In this document: piece after piece, positions 1 through 8,285 of the stretch
How positions within the stretch are numbered: position 1 is the stretch's first letter
Layout: every line of letters starts with the position of its first letter
Assembly (NCBI GenBank): GCA_902826455.1
Contig: CADEEV010000015.1
Location: 1 to 64,000 of the forward strand
Direction: 5' to 3'
Origin: an uncultured Acidobacteriota bacterium
GTDB taxonomy: Bacteria; Acidobacteriota; Vicinamibacteria; Fen-336
Length of the DNA stretch: 64,000 bases
Program-made: the position numbers and the translations under genes
Notes under the pieces: generated by a model
Databases searched by the model: none
Told to the model about the DNA's origin: nothing
The model's input: the letters and a program-made list of their open reading frames with translations, nothing else

Positions 1-57
1 AGGGCGCCGGAACAGCCTATGCGATTGCCAGATGGGACGATCCGCGAGCTGACCTAG
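1..57 (+). CDS. possible 3' end of an upstream gene (partial)
   Basis: The first reading frame is open from the window edge for 18 codons to a TAG at 55-57 and ends ...LPDGTIRELT, which reads like a natural protein C-terminus. It is too short to assign to a family. It could be a chance open stretch, because the region is lower in GC than the rest of the window. Confidence 0.25.
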   Translation, partial: RAPEQPMRLPDGTIRELT

Positions 58-389
58 ATCTGGAGCTTTGGCAGGGCGGCTTCGTTAGACAGCTAGCAGC
101 GGGCATCTCACCTGCGGCCAGATGTTCGGTCGTATCCGCGCCCGTAGTTCAGGGGCTTCACGTCGTAAGAGCTTGCCATTCTGAGAGGTCACAAGTCCCT
201 TTTGGTGACATTGCCGATCGCGATGCCGCCACAGACTTCACTCTTACGATTTTTACGCCCTAATCGCGATCGAGGAGCAAACAAAGCGAGGCTACTCGAC
301 CTCCATCGCCGCCTCGTCGGACGGTCCCACGCCCCACGGGTCCCTGTACACGTCGTCGACGCTACAGATGCCTGTGGCAGAAAGCGTCG
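58..389. other. lower-GC intergenic stretch, no convincing gene
   Basis: No reading frame here has the codon character of the neighbouring genes. Base composition is visibly more AT-rich than the region after position 750. The only recognisable object is a tRNA-Gly-like stretch at about 138-210, described separately. This may be the edge of an inserted segment that also holds the small Cys-rich gene at 390-641. Confidence 0.4.
138..210 (+). other. tRNA-Gly(GCC)-like remnant
   Basis: The bases at 138-152 resemble the 5' acceptor strand and D-arm start of a bacterial tRNA. Positions 171-190 resemble the anticodon arm of tRNA-Gly, with GCC in the loop TTGCCAT at 173-179. The D-loop is too long, the anticodon stem does not pair well, and no 3' acceptor strand or CCA follows. 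It cannot be a working tRNA. It is either a decayed copy or coincidence. Confidence 0.2.
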
Positions 390-641
390 TCACTTTGACG
401 ACGATCTTTGTCCTGCCGACGTTGTCAATTGGGGTGCAGCTCCAACTGCGGAGCGTGCAGCGACGATACACGCATCAGTGACTAGGTCACATCGGTGTTT
501 GCAGGCGCGTTCCTCACACATCGAACAATCGCCTCTTCGTTCGCAGGGAGAGTTGCAGCCCGGCTCACCCGGCATGCATTCCTGGGCAACGAGTCCACAC
601 GTCGGCAACAAGAGAAGTGTCAGCAAGGTCAGGCGAAGCAT
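390..641 (-). CDS. small secreted cysteine-rich protein
   Basis: An 83-residue protein beginning MLRLTLLTLLLL, a clear signal-peptide core, with a likely cleavage near GLVA-QE. The mature part carries eight cysteines within about 40 residues in a spaced pattern (C-x6-C-x3-C-x5-C-x2-C-x4-C-x3-C-x6-C), typical of a disulfide-stabilised exported peptide. The tail is Ser/Ala/Gln-rich. An upstream in-frame ATG at 672-674 would add 11 residues before the hydrophobic core, so the ATG at 639-641 is preferred. I do not recognise the family. Base composition is poorer in GC than the adjacent GNAT gene, suggesting a different origin. It may be a lipoprotein if the Cys in LPTC is modified, but the lipobox is poor. 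Confidence 0.5.
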   Translation of the reverse strand: MLRLTLLTLLLLPTCGLVAQECMPGEPGCNSPCERRGDCSMCEERACKHRCDLVTDACIVAARSAVGAAPQLTTSAGQRSSSK

Positions 642-730
642 GCTTACTCCGTGGTCGAATAGCCGTACTTTCATTGCGCAGATACTGTCAGCGTCTGGAC
701 AGCAATATCCCCTCGCGTGACTACGAATCC

Positions 731-750
731 AGGCGCGCCCTCGCGCGCCT
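731..750 (-). terminator. GC hairpin at the 3' end of the GNAT gene
   Basis: AGGCGCG at 731-737 pairs with CGCGCCT at 744-750 around a six-base loop. The hairpin overlaps the GNAT stop codon (TAG, 749-751). There is no T-run, so it is at best a weak or factor-assisted transcription end. Confidence 0.3.
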
Positions 751-1234
751 AGAGCGTGAGCTCGTGGCGCTCGGGGGTGATCACGGCGCCCCAGTCGTCC
801 TGGGGCGGGCCCTGCTGGGTGCGAACGAAGCCGTAGCTGCGGTAGAGATGCGAGGACGCGTCGAGGCCGCTGACCGTGAGCAGGTAGCAGCGGCGGTAGC
901 CGGCCGCGCGCGCGAAGCCGAGCGCCGTGTCCATCAGCTTGCAGCCGAGACCCTGCCCGCGCAGCACGGGATCCAGGAGGAACCAGCGCAGCTGCACCTC
1001 CCCGTCGGGCCGACCGAGCATCGCGATCGAGCCGACGACGCGGCCGGCATCCTCGACGACCCACAGCGCGTCTCGGCCGGCCTGGAAGTCGGCCATGGCC
1101 TCGCCGAAGGTCTTCGCGACGTAGCCCTCGTAGGTGTGGTCGTAGCCGTACTCGTTCGCGTAGAGGAGGCCGTGGAGGGCGATCAGCGCGCCGATGTCGC
1201 CCGGGCGCGGACCGTCGCGGATCACCGCGGCCAC
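749..1234 (-). CDS. GNAT family N-acetyltransferase
   Basis: A 161-residue single-domain acetyltransferase expected to transfer an acetyl group from acetyl-CoA to an amine. The acetyl-CoA motif A is visible around residues 80-105 (RWFLLDPVLRGQGLG), where the R-G-Q-G-L-G loop binds the pyrophosphate. It is followed by the helix and the motif B strand ending in LYRSYGF. Translation starts at GTG (1232-1234), only four bases after the stop of the upstream CNNM-type gene, so the two are probably co-transcribed. The substrate cannot be told from sequence. Confidence 0.85.
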   Translation of the reverse strand: MAAVIRDGPRPGDIGALIALHGLLYANEYGYDHTYEGYVAKTFGEAMADFQAGRDALWVVEDAGRVVGSIAMLGRPDGEVQLRWFLLDPVLRGQGLGCKLMDTALGFARAAGYRRCYLLTVSGLDASSHLYRSYGFVRTQQGPPQDDWGAVITPERHELTL

Positions 1235-1238
1235 GGGG

Positions 1239-2549
1239 CTACGCCTTGAGCGCCACCGGCAGGCGCTCGACCCGCACCTTGCTGATGCGGTTGCGCTCGA
1301 CGTCCACGACCGTGAGCCGGTAGTCGCCCAGCGGTACGACCTCCCCGCCCTTCGGCACCGAGCCCAGCTTGTCGAGCATGAAGCCCGCGACGGTCTGGAA
1401 CTCCTCGGACTCCGGGATCGGGATCTGGTGGGAGTCGCGCAGCTCGGCGGCCGACACCGTGCCCTCGACGACCAGGGAGCCGTCGCGCTGCTTCTCGACC
1501 GGACGCTCCTCCCAGTCGTACTCGTCCTGGATCTCGCCCACGATCTCCTCGATCAGGTCCTCGAGGGTCACGAGGCCCGTGGCCGAGCCGTGCTCGTCCA
1601 CGACCAGCGCCATGTGGGTACGGCGCTTCTGCAGCTCCTTCAGGAGATCGCCGACGCGCTTGGTCTCGGGCACGAAGTGCACCGGGTGCAGGACCTTCCG
1701 CAGCACCACGGGCTGGCGGCGCTCGAGCAGCCGCAGCACGTCCTTGATGTAAACGAGGCCGATCACGTTGTCGACCGAGCCCTCGAACACCGGGATGCGG
1801 GAGAAGCCGCTCTCGACGATCAGCCGGCCCACCTCCTCGGGCGGGGTGGCGGCGTCGAGGGCGAACACCTTGGGCCGCGGCACCATCACCTTGCGCACCG
1901 GCGTCTCGGAGAACTCGAACACGCTGTGGATCAGGTCCACCTTGTTGTCGTCGAGGACGCCCTGCTCGCGCCCTTCCTTCACCATGTGCTTGATCTCTTC
2001 CTCGGAGACGAACTCGCGCTCGCGGAAGTCGCGGATGCCGAAGAGGCGCAGGATCAGGCGGGTGGAGCCGGTGAGCAGTGCGATGCCCCAGCGCGAGGCC
2101 TGGGCCAAGAGCTGGAGCGGCCAGGCGACCATGAGGGCCACGGTCTCGGGGTAGCGCAGCGCCAGGGCCTTGGGCACCAGCTCGCCCAGGATCAGCTCCA
2201 CGTACACGATGCCGGCGCCGACCAGGAACGTCGCCTCGAGGGCCGGCGGCAGGATGCTGTCGAGGCCCGTGTTCGCGAGGGCGGGCTCCAGGTGGCGGCT
2301 CGCGATGTAGCCGCCGAGCACCCCGGCCAGGGTGCCCATCACGGTCACGCCGATCTGGGCCGTGGCCAGGAAACGGTCGGTGTTGTCCTGCAGGTCCTTG
2401 ACGCGGCGGGCGGCCCGGCTGCCGCCGTTGATCAGGGCCTCGATGCGGCTCCGGCGGGCGGAAAGGACGGCGATCTCGCTCCCGGAGAAGAACCCGTTCC
2501 CCAGCAGGCAGAAGAAGATAGCGGCGACCAGCAGTCCGACTTCGGTCAT
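1239..2549 (-). CDS. CNNM/CorC-type hemolysin-family membrane protein
   Basis: A 436-residue protein with the three-part layout of the YfjD/TlyC/CNNM family. The N-terminal DUF21 transmembrane domain covers about residues 1-190, including the typical GNGFFSGSE start and the LILGELVPK segment. A pair of CBS domains follows at about 210-330 ([37 protein letters not shown]). A CorC_HlyC C-terminal domain covers about 345-430. Family members act in divalent cation (Mg2+/Co2+) efflux or homeostasis, and the haemolysin name is historical. A TAAAAT box lies 12 bases before the ATG, and no Shine-Dalgarno sequence is evident. Confidence 0.88.
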   Translation of the reverse strand: MTEVGLLVAAIFFCLLGNGFFSGSEIAVLSARRSRIEALINGGSRAARRVKDLQDNTDRFLATAQIGVTVMGTLAGVLGGYIASRHLEPALANTGLDSILPPALEATFLVGAGIVYVELILGELVPKALALRYPETVALMVAWPLQLLAQASRWGIALLTGSTRLILRLFGIRDFREREFVSEEEIKHMVKEGREQGVLDDNKVDLIHSVFEFSETPVRKVMVPRPKVFALDAATPPEEVGRLIVESGFSRIPVFEGSVDNVIGLVYIKDVLRLLERRQPVVLRKVLHPVHFVPETKRVGDLLKELQKRRTHMALVVDEHGSATGLVTLEDLIEEIVGEIQDEYDWEERPVEKQRDGSLVVEGTVSAAELRDSHQIPIPESEEFQTVAGFMLDKLGSVPKGGEVVPLGDYRLTVVDVERNRISKVRVERLPVALKA

Positions 2550-2561
2550 AGATAAGCGGCT

Positions 2562-2567
2562 ATTTTA
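2562..2567 (-). promoter_or_regulatory. -10 box for the CNNM-type gene
   Basis: TAAAAT on the minus strand, 12 bases upstream of the ATG at 2549, predicts a 5' leader of only about six bases. It fits the TANNNT pattern recurring in this window. No good -35 element is seen. Confidence 0.4.
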
Positions 2568-2581
2568 CACGGGACGCGCGC

Positions 2582-2610
2582 TTGTCTCGCTAGACGCACT
2601 CTGATAGCTT
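2582..2610 (+). promoter_or_regulatory. possible promoter of the 2-oxoacid dehydrogenase operon
   Basis: TTGTCT (2582-2587), a 17-base spacer and TAGCTT (2605-2610) lie in the divergent gap before lpdA. The hexamers match the sigma-70 consensus only partly. This would give a leader of about 40 bases that contains the AGGAGG at 2648-2653. Confidence 0.25.
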
Positions 2611-2659
2611 CGACGTTCCGCGACGGACACGTGATCGCGCACAGATCAGGAGGCGTGCT

Positions 2660-4078
2660 TTGGCGAGCAGCGAGACCTTCGACCTCACCGTCATCGGGAG
2701 CGGACCGGGCGGCTACGTGGCCGCGATCCGGGCCTCCCAGATGGGGCTCAAGACCGCCGTCGTCGAGCGAGACCCGATCGGCACGGGCGGCACCTGCCTC
2801 CTCCGCGGCTGCATCCCCACGAAGGCGCTGCTCCACACCGCCGACCTGTGGGAGGAGATGAAGCACGGCAAGGACTACGGCATCCTGGCCGACAACCTGC
2901 GCCTCGACTTCGCGGCGGTCCAGTCCCGCAAGAACCGTATCGTCACACGCCTCAGCAAGGGCATCGAGAGCTACCTCTTCAAGAAGAACAAGATCACGCT
3001 GTTCAAGGGCCACGGCCGCATCGAGGGCCGCAGCGTCGTCGTGAAGGGCGCCGAGGGCGAGACGAAGGTCGACTCCAAGAACATCATGCTCGCCACGGGC
3101 TCGAAGCCCCGCAGCCTCCCCGGCATCGTGCCCGACGGCAAGGCGATCCTGACCTCGGACGACATCCTGCAGATCGCGGAAGTCCCGAAGAGCATGATCG
3201 TGATCGGCGCCGGCGCCGTGGGCATGGAGTTCGCCTCGATCTTCGCGCGCTTCGGCACCCAGGTGACGGTGATCGAGCTGCTCCCGCGCGTGCTGCCCCT
3301 CGAGGACGAGGAGATCTCGGCCGAGGCCGGCAAGCTCCTGGGCAAGTTCATGACGATCCACACGGGGGCCCGCACCGAGGCCGCCCTCAAGACCTCCGCC
3401 GGCGTCGAGGTCGCGTTCCGCACCGCGAGCGGCGAGGCCAAGAGCGTCACCGCCGACATCCTGCTCGTGGCCGTGGGCCGCGGGCCGGTCACCGACGGGC
3501 TGGGCCTCGAGAACACCCGCGTCCAGCTCGAGCGCGGCTACATCCGCGTGAACCAGAAGATGGAGACCGCCGAGGCCGGCGTCTTCGCGATCGGCGACGT
3601 CGTGACGGTCGACGGCAAGCCCCACGCCCAGCTCGCCCACGTGGCCTCGGCCGAGGGCATCGGCGTCGCCGAGCGCCTGGCCGGGCACCACGTCGATCCC
3701 GTCAACTACGACCAGGTGCCTTCGGCCACGTACTGCTGGCCCGAGGTCGCCGGCGTCGGCCTGACCGAGGCCGAGGCCAAGAAGCGCGGCTACGACGTGA
3801 AGATCGGGCGCTTCCCGTTCCCCAACATCGCGAAGCCCCGCATCATCGGCCAGGACTTCGGCCTCGTGAAGATCGTCGCGGAGGCGAAGTACGACGAGGT
3901 CCTGGGCGTCCACATCGTGGGCCCCCACGCGACCGACCTGATCTCCGAGGCGTGCCTCGGCCTGCGTCTCGAGACCACCGTCGAGGAGATCGCCCGCACG
4001 ATCCATCCCCACCCGACGCTGCCCGAGGCGATGATGCAGGCCGCCGAAGCCGTCTACGGCCACGCCATCGACGCCTAG
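2660..4078 (+). CDS. lpdA: dihydrolipoyl dehydrogenase (E3)
   Basis: A 472-residue FAD-dependent disulfide oxidoreductase that reoxidises dihydrolipoamide with NAD+. The FAD-binding GSGPGG motif is at residues 13-18. The redox-active pair is Cys46/Cys51 (CLLRGCIPTK). The NAD-binding motif VIGAGAVGMEFASIF lies in the middle, the second FAD contact AIGDV follows, and the His-Pro dimer-interface motif HPHPTLPEA is near the C-terminus. The start is TTG at 2660-2662, supported by a strong AGGAGG at 2648-2653 six bases upstream. It is the first gene of the E3-E1alpha-E1beta-E2 operon. Confidence 0.95.
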   Translation: MASSETFDLTVIGSGPGGYVAAIRASQMGLKTAVVERDPIGTGGTCLLRGCIPTKALLHTADLWEEMKHGKDYGILADNLRLDFAAVQSRKNRIVTRLSKGIESYLFKKNKITLFKGHGRIEGRSVVVKGAEGETKVDSKNIMLATGSKPRSLPGIVPDGKAILTSDDILQIAEVPKSMIVIGAGAVGMEFASIFARFGTQVTVIELLPRVLPLEDEEISAEAGKLLGKFMTIHTGARTEAALKTSAGVEVAFRTASGEAKSVTADILLVAVGRGPVTDGLGLENTRVQLERGYIRVNQKMETAEAGVFAIGDVVTVDGKPHAQLAHVASAEGIGVAERLAGHHVDPVNYDQVPSATYCWPEVAGVGLTEAEAKKRGYDVKIGRFPFPNIAKPRIIGQDFGLVKIVAEAKYDEVLGVHIVGPHATDLISEACLGLRLETTVEEIARTIHPHPTLPEAMMQAAEAVYGHAIDA

Positions 4079-4085
4079 ACCTTCG

Positions 4086-5135
4086 ATGGCCAGGCCACCG
4101 GCGGCTCAGCTCTCGCGGCCCCAGCTCGTGGAGCTGTTCCACTTCATGAAGCTCAACCGCATGGTGGAAGAGCGCCTCACGAACCTGTACCGCCAGAACA
4201 AGGTGGTGGGCGGCCTCTACCGGAGCCTGGGCCAGGAGGCCTCGTCGGTGGGCGCCGCCTACGCCCTCGAGCGCGGCGACATCTTCACGCCCCTGATCCG
4301 CAACCTCGGCGCGATCTTCGTGCGCGGCGGCAAGCCCCGCGACGTGCTCTGCCAGTACATGGCCCGCCAGGACGGGCCCACCCGGGGCCGCGACCTCAAC
4401 GTCCACTTCGGCTGGCTGCGCGAGGACGGCAGCAACATCGCCGTGATCTCGATGCTCGGCGACATGGTGTCGATCCTGGCCGGCGCCGTGATCGCGGAAC
4501 GCATGAAGGGCAAGACGACGGTCGCCCTCACCTGGATCGGGGACGGCGGGACGTCGACGGGCGCCTTCCACGAAGGCTTCAACCTCGCCTGCGTGCAGAA
4601 GGCGCCGCTCGTGGTGGTGGTCGAGAACAACCAGTACGCGTACTCGACGCCGACCCGGATGCAGACCGCCAACACGCGCTTCGTGGACCGCGCCCAGGCC
4701 TACGGCTGCTTCGGCGAGCGGATCGACGGCAACGACGTCGTGGCGGTCTACGAGGCCACGCGCGTCGCGATCGAGCGGGCCCGCAACGGCGAGGGCCCGA
4801 CGCTGATCGAGGCCGAGACCATGCGCATGCGCGGCCACGCCGAGCACGACGACATGAAGTACGTGCCGGAGGCGCTCGTCGCGGAATGGCAGAAGAAGGA
4901 TCCGATCGCGCGCTTCGAGACCCACCTGCTCGAGAAGAACCTGGCGGCCCAGTCGGACCTCGACGCGATCGTCGCGATGATCGAGCGCCAGCTCGACGCA
5001 GACGTCGCCTTCGCCGAGGCAAGCCCGTTCCCCGCGGCCGACACCGGCCTCGACGGGGTCTACGGCGACGTGGCGGTGAAGTCCCCGGTGCCGCCGATCG
5101 TCAGCGCCTGGGACGCCGCGAAGGGACGCGGCTGA
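4086..5135 (+). CDS. 2-oxoacid dehydrogenase E1 component, alpha subunit
   Basis: A 349-residue thiamine-diphosphate enzyme subunit that, with E1beta, decarboxylates a 2-oxoacid and passes the acyl group to lipoyl-E2. The ThDP motif begins with GDG at 152-154 and ends with NN at 181-182 (WIGDGGTSTGAFHEGF ... ENNQYA). A phosphorylation-loop-like region MRGHAEHDDMKY follows. It starts seven bases after lpdA and overlaps E1beta in a TGATG junction. Whether the substrate is pyruvate, branched-chain 2-oxoacids or acetoin cannot be settled from sequence. The gene order and separate alpha/beta subunits fit any of them. Confidence 0.9.
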   Translation: MARPPAAQLSRPQLVELFHFMKLNRMVEERLTNLYRQNKVVGGLYRSLGQEASSVGAAYALERGDIFTPLIRNLGAIFVRGGKPRDVLCQYMARQDGPTRGRDLNVHFGWLREDGSNIAVISMLGDMVSILAGAVIAERMKGKTTVALTWIGDGGTSTGAFHEGFNLACVQKAPLVVVVENNQYAYSTPTRMQTANTRFVDRAQAYGCFGERIDGNDVVAVYEATRVAIERARNGEGPTLIEAETMRMRGHAEHDDMKYVPEALVAEWQKKDPIARFETHLLEKNLAAQSDLDAIVAMIERQLDADVAFAEASPFPAADTGLDGVYGDVAVKSPVPPIVSAWDAAKGRG

Positions 5136-6109
5136 TGCCCGTCGTCACCTATCTCGAAGCGATCCGCCTCGCGATGCTCGAGGAGATGCAGAAGGACGAG
5201 CGCGTGTTCGTCATCGGCGAGGACGTCGGCACCTACGGCGGCGCGTTCCGCGTCACCGCGGGCTTCCTCGACGCCTTCGGCCCGAAGCGCGTCATCGACA
5301 CGCCGATCAGCGAGTCCGCGATCCTGGGCGCTTCGATCGGCGCCGCCCTCATGGGCATGCGGCCGATCGCGGAGATGCAGTTCATCGACTTCATCGCCTG
5401 CGGCTTCGACATGCTCGTGAACTACGCCGCGAAGAGCCGCTATCGCTGGGGCGCCGGCGTGCCCATGGTGGTGCGCGGGCCGTGCGGCGGCGGCGTCCAC
5501 GGCGGCCCGTTCCACAGCCAGAACCCCGAGGCGTACTTCATGAACGTCCCGGGCCTCAAGATCGTGGCGCCCGGGACCGCCCTCGACGCGAAGGGCCTGA
5601 TGACCGCGGCCATCCGCGATCCCGATCCCGTGATCTTCCTCGAGCACAAGTTCCTCTACCGCCGCATCAAGGAAGACGTCCCCGAGGGCGAGGTCGTGAC
5701 GCCGATCGGCAAGGCCCGCGTCGCCCGGGAGGGCAAGGACCTGTCGATCGTCACGTACGCGGCCATGCTCCACGTCGCCCTCGACGCGGCGGAGGCGGCG
5801 GCGAAGGACGGCATCAGCGTGGAGGTCCTCGACCTGCGGACGCTGCTGCCCTACGACGAGGAAGCGGTCCTCGCGACCGCGGCCAGGACCGGCAAGGTGA
5901 TCGTGCTCCACGAGGCGACGCGCACGGGCGGCCCCGGCGGCGAGATCGCCGCCACCATCGCCGAGCGCGTCTTCGAGCACCTCGACGCGCCGGTCGTGCG
6001 CCTGGCGCCCCCCGACACGCCGGTGCCGTACGCGCCGACGCTGGAGGAGGCATTCCTGCCGAACGCCGCGAGCGTCGGCAAGGCGATCCGGGCGCTGTAT
6101 GATTACTGA
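5135..6109 (+). CDS. 2-oxoacid dehydrogenase E1 component, beta subunit
   Basis: A 324-residue transketolase-like subunit. The N-terminal pyrimidine-binding half has the conserved GEDVG (about residues 28-32) and FGPKRVIDTPISE segments. The C-terminal transketolase domain includes VLDLRTLLPYDEEA and the VVLHEATRTGGPGGEIAA region typical of E1beta. The ATG overlaps the E1alpha stop by one base (TGATG at 5133-5137), indicating coupled translation of the two E1 subunits in equal amounts. Confidence 0.92.
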   Translation: MPVVTYLEAIRLAMLEEMQKDERVFVIGEDVGTYGGAFRVTAGFLDAFGPKRVIDTPISESAILGASIGAALMGMRPIAEMQFIDFIACGFDMLVNYAAKSRYRWGAGVPMVVRGPCGGGVHGGPFHSQNPEAYFMNVPGLKIVAPGTALDAKGLMTAAIRDPDPVIFLEHKFLYRRIKEDVPEGEVVTPIGKARVAREGKDLSIVTYAAMLHVALDAAEAAAKDGISVEVLDLRTLLPYDEEAVLATAARTGKVIVLHEATRTGGPGGEIAATIAERVFEHLDAPVVRLAPPDTPVPYAPTLEEAFLPNAASVGKAIRALYDY

Positions 6110-6139
6110 CTTGCTCAGCGCGGCTTCGGGAGGCTCTAG

Positions 6140-7528
6140 ATGACTGACGTGATCATGCCCCAGATGGGCGAGTCCATCGCCGAGGGGACCATCACCAAGT
6201 GGATGAAGAACGTCGGTGACAAGGTCCAACGCGACGAGCCCCTGTTCGAGATCTCGACCGACAAGGTCGACGCCGAGATCCCGGCTCCCGCCTCCGGCGT
6301 CCTGCAGGAGATTCGCGTGGCCGCCGGCGCCACAGTCGCGATCAACACGGTCGTCGGCGTGATCGGGGCCGAGGGCGCCGCCGTGGCCACGGCTCCGGCC
6401 GCGGCTCCGGCCCCGCCCGCTCCGGCTCCGGCCCCCGCACCGGTGGCGGTGGCTCCACCGCCCCCGCCGCCTCCCCCGGCCCCGGTCGCCGTCGCTCCTC
6501 CCCCGCCGCCGCCCGTTCCGGCCGCGGCTCCGGCTCCTGCCCCGGCGGCAGCTCCCGCGCCGGAGAAGCCGCGCGAGGAGATGACGCCCGACGAGCTGCG
6601 CCAGCAGCGCTCGTCGCCGGTGGTGCGCAAGATCGCCGCCGAGCACGACGTGGACATCGCCGCGGTGCCCGGCACGGGCATCGGCGGACGCGTGACGAAG
6701 CAGGACATCCTCGGCCACATCGAAGCGCGCGGGAACGAGCCGGCGGCCGCGCCCGCGGCCCCGGCCTCCTTCGATGCGCCGGCGCCGACGGCCGAGCCGC
6801 CCGCGACGCCCTTCGTCGCGACGCGCCAGCCCGGCGAGCGCGTCCAGGTCGTGCCGATGTCGCCGATCCGCAAGAAGACCGCCGAGCACATGGTGCTCTC
6901 GAAGCGCATCTCGGCCCACGTCTCGACCGTCTGGGAGATCGACATGAGCCGCGTCGATCACCTGCGTCAGAAGCACAAGAAGAGCTACGAGGAGCGCAGC
7001 GGGGTGAAGCTCACCTACCTGCCCTTCATCGTGAAGGCCACGATCGACGCGATCAAGGCGTTCCCGGTGCTGAACTCGAGCGTCGACGGCGACAGCGTGC
7101 TCTACAAGAAAGACATCAACCTGGGCATGGCCGTGGCCCTCGACTGGGGCCTGATCGTGCCCGTGATCCGCAACGCCGACGAAAAGAACGTCCTCGGCCT
7201 GGCGAAGGCCGTGAACGACCTCGCCGAGCGCGCCCGCGGCAAGAAGCTCAAGGTCGACGAGGTCCAAGGCGGGACGTTCACGATCACGAACCCCGGCGTG
7301 TTCGGCAGCCTCTTCGGCACGCCGATCATCAACCAGCCCCAGGTCGCGATCCTGGGCGTCGGGACGATCGAGAAGCGGCCCATCGTGCGCGACGACGCCA
7401 TCGCGATCCGCACCATGGCCTACTTCTGCCTGACCTTCGACCACCGCATCGTCGACGGCAGCGACGCCGACCGCTTCATGGCCCACCTGAAGAAGGGCCT
7501 GCAAGAATTCGACGAGACGGCCCTCTAA
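6140..7528 (+). CDS. dihydrolipoamide acyltransferase (E2)
   Basis: A 462-residue E2 core protein. A single lipoyl domain covers residues 1-76, with the lipoylated Lys42 in the ISTDKVDAE loop. A long Ala/Pro-rich flexible linker runs from about 80 to 155. A peripheral-subunit-binding domain at about 160-200 (VVRKIAAEHDVDIAAVPGTG) docks E1/E3. The catalytic CoA-acyltransferase domain runs from about 225 to the end, with the signature DHRIVDG at 434-440 (His435 catalytic). GGGAGG at 6128-6133 is the ribosome site. The linker's repeated GCTCCGGCC-type codons are compositional, not a DNA repeat element. Confidence 0.94.
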   Translation: MTDVIMPQMGESIAEGTITKWMKNVGDKVQRDEPLFEISTDKVDAEIPAPASGVLQEIRVAAGATVAINTVVGVIGAEGAAVATAPAAAPAPPAPAPAPAPVAVAPPPPPPPPAPVAVAPPPPPPVPAAAPAPAPAAAPAPEKPREEMTPDELRQQRSSPVVRKIAAEHDVDIAAVPGTGIGGRVTKQDILGHIEARGNEPAAAPAAPASFDAPAPTAEPPATPFVATRQPGERVQVVPMSPIRKKTAEHMVLSKRISAHVSTVWEIDMSRVDHLRQKHKKSYEERSGVKLTYLPFIVKATIDAIKAFPVLNSSVDGDSVLYKKDINLGMAVALDWGLIVPVIRNADEKNVLGLAKAVNDLAERARGKKLKVDEVQGGTFTITNPGVFGSLFGTPIINQPQVAILGVGTIEKRPIVRDDAIAIRTMAYFCLTFDHRIVDGSDADRFMAHLKKGLQEFDETAL

Positions 7529-7556
7529 GAACAGGCTACGAGGGATGTCGTCGGCA

Positions 7557-7600
7557 CTCCCCCTCCCCCCGCGTGGGGAGGGGATAGGGGTGGGGGGTCG
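7557..7600. repeat. dispersed C-rich/G-rich palindromic element between E2 and lipB genes
   Basis: The only notable object in the 76-base gap. CCCCTCCCC (7560-7568) pairs with GGGGAGGGG (7575-7583) around a six-base loop, followed by a second G-run to 7597. Read on the minus strand it encodes the PHPYPLPTRGEG peptide often seen in spurious database ORFs. That identifies a widespread intergenic repeat of GC-rich bacteria. It may also act as a transcript-processing or attenuation hairpin separating the dehydrogenase operon from lipB. Confidence 0.6.
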
Positions 7601-7604
7601 ATGA

Positions 7605-8285
7605 ATGATGGGCCCACTCCCCGCACTCATGGCTGATAGGCCGACGAGTTCGCGTCCCCTCGCCGTGGAGCGGCTCGGCCGGATCTCGTACGCCCGCGGC
7701 CTCGAGATCCAGGCCGGCCTCGCGGCCGAGCGCCAGGCCGGGCGCGGTGTCGACACGCTCCTGCTCCTCGAGCACGACCCGGTCTTCACGCTCGGCCGCA
7801 ACGCCCGCGCCGAGAACGTCCTGTTCCCCGAAGAGACGCTGCGGGCCCGCGGCTTCGAGATCTTCGAGACCGGCCGCGGCGGCGACGTCACCTACCACGG
7901 CCCCGGCCAGATCGTCGGCTATCCGATCCTCGACCTCGCCCCCGAGCGCAAGGACGTCCATCGCTACGTGCGCGACCTGGAGGACGTGATGCTCCGGACG
8001 CTCGCCGACTACGGGATCGTCGGCCGCCGCATCGAGAAGCTGTCGGGCGCCTGGGTCGGCGACGCGAAGATCGGCGCCATCGGCGTGCGCCTCGCGCGCT
8101 GGGTCACCTCCCACGGCTTCGCCTTCAACGTCGCGACGGATCTCGCTCCGTTCTCGATGATCGTCCCTTGCGGCATCGCGGACCGCGGCGTCACGAGCCT
8201 CGAGCGCCTTCTCGGGCGTGCCGTTCCCCTGGCCGAGGTCATGGACCGGCTCGAGACGCACTTCGCCGCGGTGTTCGCGCGATGA
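7605..8285 (+). CDS. lipB: lipoyl(octanoyl) transferase LipB
   Basis: A 226-residue enzyme that moves octanoyl groups from octanoyl-ACP to the lipoyl-domain lysine of E2 and GcvH proteins. Family signatures are present: LLLEHDPVFTLGR, the RGGDVTYHGPGQ substrate loop, the Lys of GDAKIGAIGVR, and the nucleophilic Cys in IVPCGI. Two in-frame ATGs (7605 and 7629) precede the conserved core, so the exact start is uncertain. The position directly after the E2 gene, its substrate, makes biological sense. The stop overlaps the next start in ATGA. Confidence 0.93.
   Translation: MMGPLPALMADRPTSSRPLAVERLGRISYARGLEIQAGLAAERQAGRGVDTLLLLEHDPVFTLGRNARAENVLFPEETLRARGFEIFETGRGGDVTYHGPGQIVGYPILDLAPERKDVHRYVRDLEDVMLRTLADYGIVGRRIEKLSGAWVGDAKIGAIGVRLARWVTSHGFAFNVATDLAPFSMIVPCGIADRGVTSLERLLGRAVPLAEVMDRLETHFAAVFAR

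Noticed and set aside
202-720. 172-codon plus-strand frame at the left end
   Set aside because: Composition is Arg/Ser/His-rich without hydrophobic periodicity, and it lies opposite the better-supported secreted Cys-rich gene.
6380-6570. Tandem repeat in the E2 gene
   Set aside because: The GC-rich repetition encodes the Ala/Pro flexible linker expected in E2 proteins; it is protein-level low complexity, not a DNA repeat element.
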